Shown here in pieces: positions 33,024 through 45,225 of a stretch of 64,000 bases of DNA. This stretch comes from Copromyces sp. CBS 386.78. Lineage: Eukaryota; Ascomycota; Sordariomycetes; Sordariales; Sordariaceae. A model generated the notes under the pieces. The model saw only the letters and a program-made list of their open reading frames with translations, was not told where the DNA came from and did not search any database. The first letter of the stretch is position 1. Each line of letters opens with the position of its first letter. A program made the position numbers and the translations under genes. The DNA lies in assembly GCA_030685235.1 (NCBI GenBank), contig MU839161.1, forward strand, positions 124,001 to 188,000, in the 5' to 3' direction.

Positions 33024-34631
33024 ATGTCCTCCGCTACTGCTATCCGGCTAGCTGTGCGCCCTTCCTCGTGGAGGCGCACCGGCGCATTATCATCCGGTCG
33101 TCCTCTCTCCCAATTAGCCCCCGTACCACGAAGACCGATAAACCCCTCGATATGCGGCATGCGGCAGGGCACCGTCCGCCTCTCCATTCGCGACGGCCGT
33201 CTTTTCTTCTCAACCCAACCCCCCAAAGACACCACTGAGAACAAGGTAGACAACAAGGAGACCGAATCCTCCTCCAATGTCATCTTTATGCCACCACCTC
33301 CCCCGGCCCAAACCGAGGCGCCGCCGTCGCCAGAGTCGGCTAAAGAAGACACCACCGCCGATGCCACCAAGCCCGAAACAAAAACGCAAGCAACTTCCGA
33401 GTCCGACGCCTCCAAGACTACCGAATACAACTCTACCACCTCCGCTAGCGACAGCGCCAACCCGTCCGAAAGCACAACCGACAGCACATCAGCCGAGAAC
33501 AACACCAACCACGACCCCAACGGCAGCCAACCCGAACTCCCCTCCCGCACCGAAGCCCACCGCGCCCGCCTCTCGGCCCGCTTCTCCACCATAATGGACA
33601 ACTTCCAAACCCGCCTTCTGACCGCCACCCAAACCCTCAACGACCTAACCGGCTACAGCGCCATCGAGCAAATCAAGCGGCAAAACGCCGAGCTAGAAGT
33701 TACCCACCGGGTAGCCCAGACACGCCTGCGCGACGCGCGCCACAACTACAAGTCTCTCACCATGCATAGAGCGACAACGCAGCGCGAGGTGACGACCCTG
33801 CTAGCAAGGAAGGACACGTGGAATCCGCTAGACCTGGAACGGTTTACTAGTCTTTACAGATTGGATCATGAGCTGGAAGCGCAGGTGGCGCAGGCGGCGC
33901 AGGAGCTGACGGAGGCGGAGACGGAGGAGAGCAAGTTGTCGGCGGACCTGAACGCCGGTATACTGAAGCGGTACCACGAGGAACAGATTTGGTCAGATAG
34001 AATCAGGCGACAGTCGACGTGGGGTACGTGGGGACTGATGGGTGTCAACGTTTTGTTGTTTTTGGTGTTGCAATTCGTTGCCGAGCCGTGGCGAAGGAAG
34101 CGGTTAGTGAAGGGGATTGCCGAAAACGAAAAGGGGGTGATTGATGAGGTCAGGCATGAACTTGGGCAAGTGAGGCAGGCGTTGGAGCAGAGTGGACTGA
34201 GGGAGATGGCGCATCTGACGAGGTTGATGGAGCAGGAGAGGGAGATTCGGGCGTTGGAATCCACCACCTCGTCTCCTTCTGGTGCCCATGAAACCGCCGA
34301 GGGTAAAGGCGGCGAAATGGACCTAGGCGCGGAATTCATCGCCGCTGCCGCGGAGGAAGCTGCCCAGCAATCACAACAAACACCAGAAACACGACTACCA
34401 GAGGAGGTACAACCACCACTAACATGGAAAGAGAACGCCCAAAAATGGAAGAAAACGCTCTCGGATCCTCAACAAATCAAGGCCGCTGTTGTCGACCTCT
34501 ACAGCGACAGGAGGATAGACCTCAAGATGAAGGATGTCTCGTTGCTGGCGCTGGAGAGCGCGGCGACGGGTGCGGCGGTTGTTGCTAGCGTTGCGTTTTT
34601 TGTTTTGAGGAGTGGAAGTGGTAAGGCCTAG
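33024..34631 (+). CDS. she9: She9/Mdm33, mitochondrial inner-membrane protein
   Basis: A single exon of 535 residues. She9/Mdm33 controls inner-membrane fission and mitochondrial shape in yeast. The N-terminus is basic and Ser-rich (a presequence; RLFFSTQPP marks a likely processing zone), followed by a low-complexity Ser/Thr/Glu region. The family core begins at LSARFSTIMDNFQTRLLTATQ, continues with LNDLTGYSAIEQIK and a long coiled coil, and carries the signature AGILKRYHEEQIWSDRIRR. A transmembrane helix follows at about 334-350 (GLMGVNVLLFLVLQFV), then another coiled coil and a short C-terminal hydrophobic segment. The frame is open from 32685, but the ATG at 33024 starts the presequence. 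Coiled-coil proteins can mislead, but the core match is specific. Confidence 0.9.
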   Translation: MSSATAIRLAVRPSSWRRTGALSSGRPLSQLAPVPRRPINPSICGMRQGTVRLSIRDGRLFFSTQPPKDTTENKVDNKETESSSNVIFMPPPPPAQTEAPPSPESAKEDTTADATKPETKTQATSESDASKTTEYNSTTSASDSANPSESTTDSTSAENNTNHDPNGSQPELPSRTEAHRARLSARFSTIMDNFQTRLLTATQTLNDLTGYSAIEQIKRQNAELEVTHRVAQTRLRDARHNYKSLTMHRATTQREVTTLLARKDTWNPLDLERFTSLYRLDHELEAQVAQAAQELTEAETEESKLSADLNAGILKRYHEEQIWSDRIRRQSTWGTWGLMGVNVLLFLVLQFVAEPWRRKRLVKGIAENEKGVIDEVRHELGQVRQALEQSGLREMAHLTRLMEQEREIRALESTTSSPSGAHETAEGKGGEMDLGAEFIAAAAEEAAQQSQQTPETRLPEEVQPPLTWKENAQKWKKTLSDPQQIKAAVVDLYSDRRIDLKMKDVSLLALESAATGAAVVASVAFFVLRSGSGKA

Positions 34632-35405
34632 GCGATTGGCTGTTCGTGAATAGATTAGGCATCTTTTTTTTATTCTTTTTTATTTATTTTGTTGTCTTAA
34701 AAATGGGCATTTGAAGGGAGCGGGCCTTTTCTAGAACGCTGGTTGCTGATCGCGGTTGTATGCTGTTGTATGATGCCTTCGGAGCATGAATTATTTTTAT
34801 TTTCATTTTTTATACCTGAATGTTGTTGATGAACGACGATGTATATAGACATTTCTTCTTGTAGACATACATGACTAACTCATCTTTCCCATATAATCTT
34901 TAGACGAGAACGATTGGGAAGAGATTAGGGTAGAAAAAGACACTTTACTATTCATCTAATGTACAACAACAATCATCTTCCACCTCTTCATATCAAACTC
35001 GTGATGGTATCTCAAACAACGCTTAAAGCCTCAAGGGAGTAAAGACCGGATGAGACCAGTGTTCAACCAAAGCGAAAAGCAACCTAAAATCAAACCTTCT
35101 CTTCTCTTTCATGCAACTGCCACAAACCTCAACTCTCAACAACCCAAACCCGAAACCGAAAAGGCTTTCCATCATTTCGCTTGTTCTCTTCTTTCTCTTT
35201 CTATAGGATAATAACTAGTGTTGAATAACTATTAGATCTTCTTCTTCCCAACCTTCAACCCACACCACACCACAACCACACATCATCGGTCCCGCCTTGT
35301 GGTTCCCAATTCTTCTTTTTATAATGTCATCATCATCCCGCACGCCAGTACGTATTAATACCTCAACAATGCTAGCACACCCCAAGTTACTTGAACATTG
35401 CTTGT
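34632..35405. other. intergenic, convergent 3' flanks
   Basis: 774 AT-rich bases between the She9/Mdm33 and PKC stop codons. No gene is recognised. Confidence 0.5.
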
Positions 35406-38400
35406 TTACTCAAAGTCGGCAGTATAAGAGAAGCCTCTGAACTCTTCCTGCATGGCTTGAGAGAGGACTGTAAAACAAGGGTTAGGTTAGTTATTAGAAT
35501 GCTAATATGATGGGGTTGTAAAAAGGGGAAAAAAGACATACCTGACTGAACGGGCGTGAGCACCGGAGTGACACTAGTAAATTCGCTATCGAAGTTGCTC
35601 GTATCCGTCGCGCTCTTGATCTGGGGCAAGAAAGGCGGCTGCACCCGCTTGTGGTAGATGTCGTCCCAGTTGATGTTCCTGAAGAAGGGCTGCGACATAA
35701 TCTCCTGCGCGTCGGTCGGGCCGCTGCCCAAACGCTGGTCGGGCTCGCGCGTGAGCAGCTTCTGCAGAATTGACACGCTGTCTCTGGGCATGTGGATCGG
35801 GTAGAGCGGCTCGTCGGCCAGAATGGCGTCGTAGATCTCGTCCTCGTCTTCACCACGGAAGGGGGACTGCTGGAGTAGCATCTGGTATATCAGAACGCCA
35901 AACGCCCACCAGTCCACCGCCCTGCCGTACTTCTTGTCCAGGAGAATCTCGGGCGCCATAAACTCGGGAGTACCGCAGAAGGTGCTAGTGGTTGAGCCGT
36001 ACCACATGTCCTCCTTGCACAAACCATAGTCGGCAATCTTGATGTGTCCGTCAAGAGTCAAGAGAATGTTATCAAGCTTCAGATCACGGTAGATGACACC
36101 GTTCTCGTGGAAGTACTTGAGGGCCAAGCAGACCTCAGCAGCGTAGAACTGAGCACGCTTGGTGCCGAACATTCCACGCTGAATGTGCAACATCAAATCG
36201 CCACCACTAATGTACTCCATGACGAAGTAAACTCTGGTCTCTGTCTGGAAGCAGGCATGGAGGTTCGTGAGGAAGGGGTGACGTTCACGGTTGGCAATCA
36301 GGAAGACGCGCTTCTCCGACCTGATGCTTTCCACTTCGTCGTTCTCAATGATGAACTCCTTCTTCAACACCTTGATGGCATACAACTTCCGGCTCTTCTT
36401 GGTCTCAGCAAGCATGACCTTGCCGAAGTTACCCTTACCAAGCACAGCGAGGAAGTTGAAGTGGTCCAGACCGATCCTCATACCCGTGCCGGGGTCAGTA
36501 GCCGATGGGAGCGGCTTCTTAGTCGGGACTGGCACTCCGGAGGCGGACGGCACCACCTGGTTATCATAGGATGGCGCCACAGGCTGAGGCTTGGAAATAG
36601 GCGTCTGGGGATTTTGCTGGTACATTGGTGAGACCTGTTGGGGTGACTGCTGCTGCTGCTGCTGTTGGGGACGTTGAGCCTGAGGTGGGCTCGAGTAGGC
36701 GCCGATATTAGCATAGTCCGCCGGGTTGTACTTCCGCTGCTGCGGCGAGCCATATCCTTGCTGTTGCTGGGCATTGTACTCGTCGTCCCGAGATTCCGGA
36801 CGCCCATAGCTGCCAGAACCACCGTAGTTTCCACCAAAGTCGGGTATCGAGCCGGCCTGCGAAGGCTGAGAGCTGTGCTTTGGTGCCATAGCCGCAGCAG
36901 CCGCCGCCGAGGCGGTTGTTGAGCTAGTAGAGGTCCTGTCGGGACCTGCCGGCCTGGGAGTTGTTTGGCTGTACATAAGCTTGGCAGCCTCGGTCGCTTC
37001 AGGGGAAGCGATAGACGTATAAGCAGTCGAACCACTATACGTCGATGTCTGAGCAATCGACCCAGACGAGATGGAAGTCTTGCTTCCCGGCCTAAGAGTA
37101 CGCTCACTCATCGAGGACGCCTTATCCTTATGAGTCTTCTTCTGTGTTCGGATACCCTCCAAGATCTGGTTGGCGACAGCCATGGACATGCCACAGAAGT
37201 CGGGAACAAGATGTACGCATTGCGCGTGAGCCGTAAGAGCACATTCTGTCATAAATGTCAGCATAGCGACGTGCAAAACACAGGAAACCCAACGTACCTG
37301 AGCACTTCCTCGAGTTCTTCTTGGATCCAATTGGTAGCATGTAACCGCAGTGGCAGCACCAGTTGGCGGTAAGGTTGGAGAAAGGAATGAAGCGATGAGG
37401 GATGCGGTGGTTGATCTTTTCCTCATCTGGATCAGTCTCGGCATTACTCTTGCTGATACACTTGGTAACAACGCTGGTGTAGCACTTGGTGTGGCAAGTG
37501 TACTTGCAGTCCTCGCACTGCATACCAGCGGAATACTTGAGGAAGTCGCCGCACAGCGCACAGCGCATGATGTTGTAGAACTGCTTCTGGACAAACTTGT
37601 GTCCGTACATCTCGTGGACTTCCTCCTTGCGCTGACGGACGGCACCCTTGCGACCCAGCCTGTCCATGCCCTGAGGACGAGACCCCTTCATGAAGTTGAA
37701 ACTGAGCTGGATCTGGCCATAAGGCTCCAGGTTGAACCAACCATCTACCGGCTGTGAAACAACTTGGGATGGCGGAGGCGCTTGGGGCGGGATCATGGTG
37801 GTTTGCTCCTGCGATCCAGGGGATGTTGGCGGTGCCGCAAACTGAGGACTCTGGCTGCCCATCGGGAACTGCGACGGAGGAGCTCTGGAGCCAACGCGGT
37901 CCGCCGAAACCCAACCTGCGGACGTCATTTCGGCCTCGATCTTCTTTCGGCGAAGTTCCTCAACGATGTCCGAGATTCGGACCCAGAGCATGGCGATAGG
38001 CACGGGATGCTCGCTGGGCTTGTCGTAAACCGTAAACTCGATTTCGTTCGTCTTGTCGACTGGAAAAGTGTGGAATTCGGCTTCCCACCTGTCGTTTCGC
38101 GATGGTCGTGTGCGAGCAACAATAATGTCTTCGGCCTTGACAGCGATAAACGTTTCGGGGGAGCGAGCAAAACGACCAAGGGGCGCATGATCGACATCCT
38201 TTACAGCCAAAATACGAATAGAAAGAGTACCGCTCAGGGGTTTCCTAAGGGCTGGCAGGTTGATGCTGTCGTCTGTACAGTTATCCCAAGTTAGTAAAGG
38301 GCGTACTTGCGAAAAGCAGCGTGAGGGGGCAAGGGGATATTACCATCTGGACCATCAACATCGATGTCGATATGCAACTCTTCATATCTCTTGAGTGCCT

Positions 38401-39119
38401 GCTTCAAGAGGACAATCTTTTGTTTACTTTCGACACGCTTGGCGGCAGCGTCCAGCTTGCTCTTCTTATCACCTTCCATCTGATAGAGCTGTACCATCTT
38501 CTCGATGCCCTTTAGGTATTGTTCTTCCACGTTAAGCTTGAACTGAATTTGGGATAGCATCAGCTGGATGCGAGGTCCAAGGTGTGGGGTATCGAACTTG
38601 ATTAGATCTGTAGTAGTTCCGTCATGGTCAATTAAAGGGTACCTCTGCTATGGTGGCTCATCCAAGGGACATGTCCAACTTACCGAGCCTCGTATAATTA
38701 GGACGCGCCCGCGGAACAGTAGAATCAGGAGGACCGCCGGGATAAGGACCAGAGGCGGGCATCAGAGGGCCGCTGCCCTGACTCTGGTGGGAGCTGTGGC
38801 CGCGTCCGCCCTCCTTGGGAGGAGGAGTGGGGGCGCCGTGGCCCTCGAAGTCGTCGATGGACTGTCGGTGGGAGCCGGACATTGGGCTGGCGCCGAGGGA
38901 CATGTTGTCGACGCCGTGGCCGAGTCTCCTCATCTGCAGCTCGCGCAGCTTCTCCTCGAAGAACTCGAGATTCCTCCTCCCTTCGCGCATCTGGGTGTCG
39001 AGCTTGGAGCGGACCTGCTCATTGTTCGTCTGCTGGCGCATGGCCTGCGCAGCATTGATCAGAGCCTTTTCGCGCTCGATCTTCTTGGAGATGTCGTGGA
39101 CCTTGTCTTCGTCGTTCAT
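35406..39119 (-). CDS. pkc-1: protein kinase C (Pkc1 type)
   Basis: Exons 39119-38684, 38607-38344, 38272-37298, 37245-35542 and 35467-35406 give 1146 residues, the normal size for filamentous fungi. It relays Rho1 signals to the cell-wall-integrity MAP-kinase cascade. Domain order: two HR1 Rho-binding coiled coils (about 1-65 and 150-230), C2 (about 235-350), pseudosubstrate [13 protein letters not shown] (about 441), two C1 zinc fingers (H-x-C-type, about 457-504 and 525-575), a Gln/Ser/Pro-rich linker with poly-Ala and poly-Q runs, then the kinase (GKGNFGKV at about 828, catalytic [11 protein letters not shown] in place of the usual DFG, SGTPEF-like activation loop TFCGTPEF) and the C-terminal hydrophobic motif ending [11 protein letters not shown]. 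The last exon is only 62 nt but supplies that motif. Confidence 0.98.
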
Positions 39120-41772
39120 GGTGGCGGTGTTGGGCCCGGCGGACCGATGGCGATGTTGGGAGATGAATTACTTGGCGGAGAGGATGGGAGGTAAAGATGC
39201 TCCTGGCAATACTAGTGTCTGACACGGTGACGGGTGTCGGTGTCGGTGTCGGTGTCGGCAGCGGGAGAGCGGCGGGGGGGCGGAGAGAGCGAGAGAGAGA
39301 GAGAGAGAGAGAGAGGGAGGACGACGGGATGGGATCCTGCGGACTAAAATGCTGCTGGCATGCCAGTATGACGATGCAACGGATGCGTCGTGGTGTTTCC
39401 TGTTGATGGACGGTTGAGCACTTCCCAAGGCGAGGCGAGCCAAGGCAAGGCAGCGAAGGACGGATAAGGAGGTCCAAGGAGGGATGGATGGAGGTCGAGG
39501 GTAGGTACACACTAGTTCTACACTTTATAAGGTAGACACTGAATGGAGTGCTGCACTGCTGCTGGACCTAGGTAGACGAGGTAGTGGCGGCGGGCAGCAA
39601 TTAGCATTGGCAGAGAGAAACAATGGAAGGGCGGGTTTCGCCTTTGGGGACTTCGGACTGAAGCTCAACGTAGCAAAGACTTGTAATCAGAAGATGAGGT
39701 TCGTTGTTACAGAACCTGTTGATATGGACGAGACGGGAAGTTGCTACAAGCGGTAGAAGTTAACGTACCTACATCGGTAGAGGGAGAGGTATGATGCTAA
39801 CGATGGCGGGGTTTTGTGTTTCGCATACCTACCTGTAGGTTTGGCGGCGGCGGCCCTTGTTCGATTGCACACTGGACTCTCTGCACAGGCAGTTCGATCC
39901 CGTTGTACTTGTGGGCACGGGCAAAGGCGGGCAGGCGGGGATGGCAACCTCTCCTCAAAGAGCAGAGGTCCTTGTTAGGTACCTAGTGCGGTCAGGTATT
40001 TGGGGTTCAGTTTGCACCGAGTTCAACGTCCACTTTTCCCCTGGTCCAACACTTTGTTGACTTGTTCCCAGTCAGGTACCTCGCCCGCCATCTTTTGTTT
40101 TCCTTTCCTTTTGACAAATATTATTCCCGTCATCACAAGAACAATGAAAGACGGATGCCTTGAGGTTGGATATCCCAAAATCGTTAGCGGTTGGGACACC
40201 ATGCTATCTAAGCGGGAAAATCTCGAATCCAACAAGTCAGAGTTTGTTACCTAGGTCTTTCAAATCCACGCGCGGCATGCCCATTCGTTTCATGCAGCAC
40301 TGGTCTTCAGAGGTACCATGCCATTCAACGGGGTGTGGTTTCTTGGAAACACTAACAAAGTCTACAATAGCCTCGTCTTGGCATCAGATGGTTAGTCGAA
40401 TTCGACATTTTTCAACAGTCAACGGCGAGACCCTCTCGGAATGGAACCCTTTTGACAAAGTCCGTCACAGCTCTCACAGACACATTGTTGGGCAGCCACG
40501 GGCAAAGACTACCCGAACAGGAGGCGGGCACAGAATGACACAACAACCTAGACACCGTCATGAGTGGATGGCCTTGGCCTCCTGTCATGCCTCGTGCGCT
40601 GATACCGTACCGTAGGACTTGTGTTGAACAGGTGGTGCAGGGCACTGGTAGGACTTCCACACTTCTGGGACAAGGGCTCATGGGATTGGGAGAGCCTGGA
40701 GACCGAGTGTGTGCACTTTCAAATGCCCGTCTGCCCGTCCAGTTGGTGGCGCATCCTGAACCGCTTGGATTGGAGAGCTGTGATTGGGCAGCCGAATCAC
40801 AGAGGACTTGATCACGCAGTCGACTTCCTTTCTTTCTTTCTTTGCTAACCGCCTAGCTTGGACAATGCCTTTCGGGGAAGACTCCTGACGTGGAAGCATT
40901 TCAGACAACTTCAAGGGACTAGCGATGGAGAAGGCAATCCTCATTCGGACAGGAAAGGCGGTCACCGTGTCTTGCCATGTCTTTAAATTGTTACGGGATG
41001 AGGGTTAGGGTTGGATGTGGAAGAGCATACGCCGGGCTGAGACGGACTCACGGATTCTCGTCCCGAGAACTCGGCCTGGTTTCCGGCCCGCATGAAACCG
41101 TACCTATTCCGGACTTGTGGTAATGATTCCCGCCCTATGCAGGTGAATAAAGTTTGAAAATGATGGGCGAAGTTTGGTATGAAATTGCAAGGGTCAAGGG
41201 CTCAACTGTGAGCCGGCTAGCTGGTTTATATACTGAAAAAAACGTTTAGCAATGACGACTAGTTCAAACATCAACAGACTCGTTAGCTTTTCAAACGATT
41301 GCTCCCCGGCTCACCGGGCTGATTCTCGGTTATCCTCGAATCGAATCATCTTAGACACTGCTTAGGTGCGTCAAGAGCATGCCAGCGTCCGTAGGCACAC
41401 ATGCAGGACGAATGGCAGCATACCCGCACCAGGGAAGCGCCTGTTGCGTGTTGGCGGGTGATGGCAGCGTGATGTTGAATGTTGGGTTGGATCAAAGCCG
41501 CGCAACCAAGATCATCGGATCTTCAAGCCTCCCAAGCCGATATCGGCCACTTTCTTCATCTCAAACGCTTGGAAAGTCAAAAGAAGAAGTGAAGAACCTG
41601 AACGAGTAACCAAAAAAAATGCTTGCTGAACATTTCTAGATCATGACAAGGTGCTCCCTGACCTTTTTGAAACTCTTAGCATCCCCTTAACTCCAATGAT
41701 ATCCTAACCAATATGTACATGCACAACATTCTACAATAACAACTATAACACGCCAAATGTCAAACCACCACC
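39120..41772. other. long intergenic region with simple repeats
   Basis: 2.65 kb between the PKC start and the acyl-CoA dehydrogenase stop. Seen: a tandem (GTGTCG)n at about 39229-39258, a (GA)n tract at about 39288-39316 (CT-rich on the PKC sense strand, common in fungal 5' UTRs), several TAGGTA/TACCTA motifs at 39.5-40.0 kb and GGGTTAGGGTT at 41002-41012. No convincing gene. Confidence 0.5.
39229..39316. repeat. simple repeats in the PKC 5' flank
   Basis: About four GTGTCG units followed by a run of roughly 12-14 GA dinucleotides, 110-200 bp upstream of the PKC start codon. Confidence 0.8.
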
Positions 41773-43196
41773 TTAAGCAGTGTACTGCTTCTGGAGAGTC
41801 TTGGCGATGGTGTTAAGCTGGATGTTGCTGGTACCCTCGTAGATGGCACCGATCTTGCTATCACGGAAGAACTTCTCAGCCAGGCCCTCACGGACGAAGC
41901 CCATGCCGCCCATCCACTCAACAGCGAGACCGGAAACGCGGCCGGCAACCTGGGACGCGTAGAGCTTGGCCATGGCGGCGTCCATGACAAAGTCCTCGCC
42001 GGCCTCCTTCTTGCGGGCGGCGTTGTAGACGAGGGCGCGCGCGGCAGCGATCTCGGTGTAGGACTGGGCGATCTGGTGCTGCATGCCCTGGAACTCGCCG
42101 ACGAGCTGGCCGAACTGCTTGCGGTCGTTCCACACGTACTTGACGGCGTTCTCCCACGCGCCGAGCGCGAGACCCGTCATCTGCGCGCCGATGCCGATGC
42201 GGCCCTCGTTGAGGATGCCGATGGCGTACTTGTAGCCCTCGCCGACCTTGCCGAGCAGGTTCTCCTTGGGCACCTCGACGTCGTCGAAGTTGAGCACGCA
42301 CGTGCTGGAGGCCCTGATACCGAGCTTCTTCTCCTTCTTGGCGATGCTGAAGCCCTTCATGCCCTTGTCGACGATGAAGGCGGTGATGCCGCGGTAGCCC
42401 TTGCTGGGGTCGATGTTGGCGAAAACGATGAAGAAGTCGGCCTCCATGCTGTTGGTGATCCACATCTTGCTGCCGTTGATCTTGTAGCCGTGCTCGGTCT
42501 CGACAGCGCGGGTGGCGAGGGCGAAGGCGTCAGAACCGGATACGGGCTCGGACAAGCAGAAGGAGCCGACGGTGTTGGTGGCCAGCTTGGGGAGGTACTT
42601 CTTCTTGAGCGCCTCAGAACCCCAGCGGATGACGGCAGTGTTGACGAGGGTGTTGTGGACGTCGACCATGACGGATACCGAGGGGTCGACGCGGGCGAGC
42701 TCCTCAATACCGACAATGGCGGAGGTGAAGTTCATGCCGGCACCGCCGTACTCCTCGGGAATCTCAACACCCATGATACCCTGCTCGAAAAGCTGCTCGA
42801 CAATGGAGGGGTCCATGACCTCAGCCTCATCCATGTCGCGGACCTTGGGGAGAATGACATCGTTGGCGAACTTCTGGACAGTCTCGGCCATGGCGGTTTC
42901 AATCTCGGAGAAGTGGGTGATGGGGGTTGGCGGCAAGTCGATGATGTCCCGGCGAGGGGCGGTGGTGGAAAGAGTGCGAGCGCTATGCCGAGGAAACCTA
43001 GTATCAGCATCTTGCGCCCTGTCTTCCCATGTTTCTCTGCTCCCTCTCTCATCCCATCTCTTATGAGGATCGAACTAGGCATGAGATGAAATATTAAAAC
43101 TCACCATTGGACGACAGGAGTCGTGGAAAGTCTGGGAGCGGAAACAGCCTGAGCCCTGCGGACGGCGGGACGGAGAACCCTAGTGAACGACTTCAT
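41773..43196 (-). CDS. short/branched-chain acyl-CoA dehydrogenase, mitochondrial
   Basis: Exons 43196-43105 and 42982-41773 give 433 residues. It removes hydrogens from 2-methylbutyryl-CoA or isobutyryl-CoA and passes electrons to ETF in isoleucine or valine breakdown. The leader (MKSFTRVLRPAVRRAQ) is basic, and LSTTAPRRD follows the splice. Motifs: GIEIPEEYGG-like segment (GVEIPEEYGGAGM), CLSEPVSGSDAFALATRA and MWITNSMEADFFIVFANI (the two acyl-CoA dehydrogenase signatures with FAD contacts), DRKQFGQLVGEFQGMQHQIA, and IYEGTSNIQLNTIAK with the catalytic Glu. The pattern is nearest the ACADSB branch; short-chain specificity is possible. The intron (42983-43104) splits the presequence from the enzyme. 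Without exon 1 there is no ATG before the domain. Confidence 0.94.
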
Positions 43197-44497
43197 TTTG
43201 TCTGATGTGCGTGTGGTTTTTTTGTGTGTGTGTGTTGTGATGATTATAGATTCAACCGAAGAAACCTGGCGCGAGTTGCTGTCTAAGAAGAAGGCCGAAG
43301 AAGACTGAAAAATTGGAAGAACAAAAAAACGGCGGAAAGGGTATCAAATGCTTGAGGGGAAGGGGAACTGGGGGTGTGATGCAACAAAGCTTCGGGTTCT
43401 TATAAGTCGCGGGACACGGTACAGCTGACACTAACGACTCCAGATGAACGATGTACCTACGTAGCTCCGTAACCCCGAGTCAGGATGATACACGGAGCAT
43501 TGGATGGAAGAACAAGGAGCTCAAGATATGGTGAAGAGAGTCCCGTTTCCTTTTTGACATTCGCCTCTCACGCACCTTGTACACCTTTTCACGTACTTCG
43601 TCTGTCACTATGCATCTTCGTACAGTAACAGATCATAATCGCAGATTCGAAGCAGAGTTGTACAACTTGATAGCAGGATACCTACCTCTACGGACGGGCA
43701 AGCGGGACAAGACCTATCTCTTCAGAAATTCAAAAGCCAAGCCAGCGGGTAACGATGGTCAATGGCATTGGCCGGCACACGGCCGAGATACGGTACTGCT
43801 GTGGACAACAGCTGGGGCAAGTGTCTCCCCTCTGCCGAGGTAAGTGCTCCACCATTCACAAAGCTCGAACCGGGCTTTTAAGCAGTCGAATTCCCCACAC
43901 AAGGATTTCCTTGGCCGGGGTAAACGGTGGCCACGACAGGGATGGATTTGGGGGATTCGGGGGAGTGGGGAGAAGGGCACTTCCACTTGAACTCGATAGA
44001 CCTTGATGGTGAGCGGGCGTGCGCGCCGAATGTCGGGCGGTGACCGTTGTTGCTTGGATCGGAAGGGATCGTGGACGAGGATGATGAAAATAAAAAGAGA
44101 AAACAAATGAAACATCGCCGCGAGAGTCCAATGAACACTGCAAGTTCAATGCTGCCCCATGCACGCGAACGGGAATGGAGTGAATGAAATGCCATGTGAC
44201 TGTCGCAGCTAACCGATGATTGCCGCACGCGAGCTTTAGTATGTAGGTACCTACGTACCTTGCTTTCACGAATTCTTGGCATTGCTTATCTCCACGTGCC
44301 TTGCCCCGTGACACAAAAAGTCACGCTTGGCGCTGGGGCCGCCGCCCGCCGGGCCTGCCGTGCGCCTGCCGGGCCTGGCTGGGGGACCACTATCCCGTAC
44401 CGCGTGTTGTTGCGCGCCGTGACCGACCCGAACGATTCCTTTCGGAGCTTGTCTTGAAGCCCGGGTTTGTTGTTCATTCATCAGATCCACCGTCAAG
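43197..44497. other. intergenic, divergent promoters
   Basis: 1.3 kb between the acyl-CoA dehydrogenase and mitochondrial S12 genes, both nuclear-encoded mitochondrial proteins. It has a GT-rich run near 43,205-43,237 and a TAGGTACCTACGTACCT cluster at about 44,244-44,260. No gene is recognised. Confidence 0.5.
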
Positions 44498-45225
44498 ATG
44501 GCGATGAGCTTCTTGCGGAACCTGTTTTCGCAGGCTTCGCCGCTGGTGCGGCGGCCGCTGATGCCGTCTTCCTCTTCCATTGTGCCTCAACTTTCTGTCA
44601 GGTCGTTCTCCAGCACCCCGGCACAGAATGCTACTCTTAACCAGGTCTTGAGGGTAAGTTTGAAGCCATCACCAACTCCTACCCACCTTCTACCCACACA
44701 TCACCACTATCCCTATACTACCTCTATCCCCGCCCCCCCCTTCTACAAAAGCTAACCTCGTCTCTTCTCCCAACAACAGGGCTGCCGCAAACCCCAAAGA
44801 GCCCGTCACGCCGTCTCCCCCGCCCTCTCCTCCATCAAGTCGCCCGCGCTCAAGGGCGTGTGCGTCAAAGTCGGCATCACGCGTCCCAAGAAGCCCAACT
44901 CGGGCGAGCGCAAGACCGCTCGTGTCCGTCTTTCCACCGGCAAGGTCATCACGGCCTACATCCCCGGCGAGGGCCACAACATCTCGCAGCACAGTGTGGT
45001 GCTTGTCCGTGGCGGCAGAGCCCAGGATTGTCCTGGTGTGAGGTATCATCTTGTTAGAGGTGCTTTGGATTTGGTAAGTTTTACTTGGAAAAATGAAACC
45101 TTGGATAAGAGAGACGGGAGAGAGAGGATGCTAATACAATGGTGCTATAGGCCGGTGTTCCTTCTCGTATGACTTCTCGTAGTAAATACGGTACCAAGAA
45201 GCCTAAGAAGGCCGCTGTTGGTTAA
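44498..45225 (+). CDS. mrps12: mitochondrial small-subunit ribosomal protein uS12m
   Basis: Exons 44498-44653, 44780-45073 and 45151-45225 give 174 residues. uS12 forms part of the decoding centre. A Ser/Arg-rich presequence of about 45 residues (up to [17 protein letters not shown]) precedes the conserved body: [50 protein letters not shown] (the accuracy loop), [20 protein letters not shown] and [16 protein letters not shown]. After the last splice come [19 protein letters not shown] and a short end. Introns are 126 nt and 77 nt with GTAAGT donors and CAG/TAG acceptors. The first of two close ATGs (MAMSF) is used. Confidence 0.97.

Noticed and set aside
40160..40615. Open frame of 151 codons in the PKC/acyl-CoA dehydrogenase gap
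   Set aside because: It starts at TTG, its composition is not protein-like, and no splice-linked neighbours extend it.
42076..43089. Long plus-strand frame of 337 codons
   Set aside because: It is the antisense shadow of the acyl-CoA dehydrogenase gene, rich in Val, Leu, Asp and Gly as expected from a GC-biased complement.
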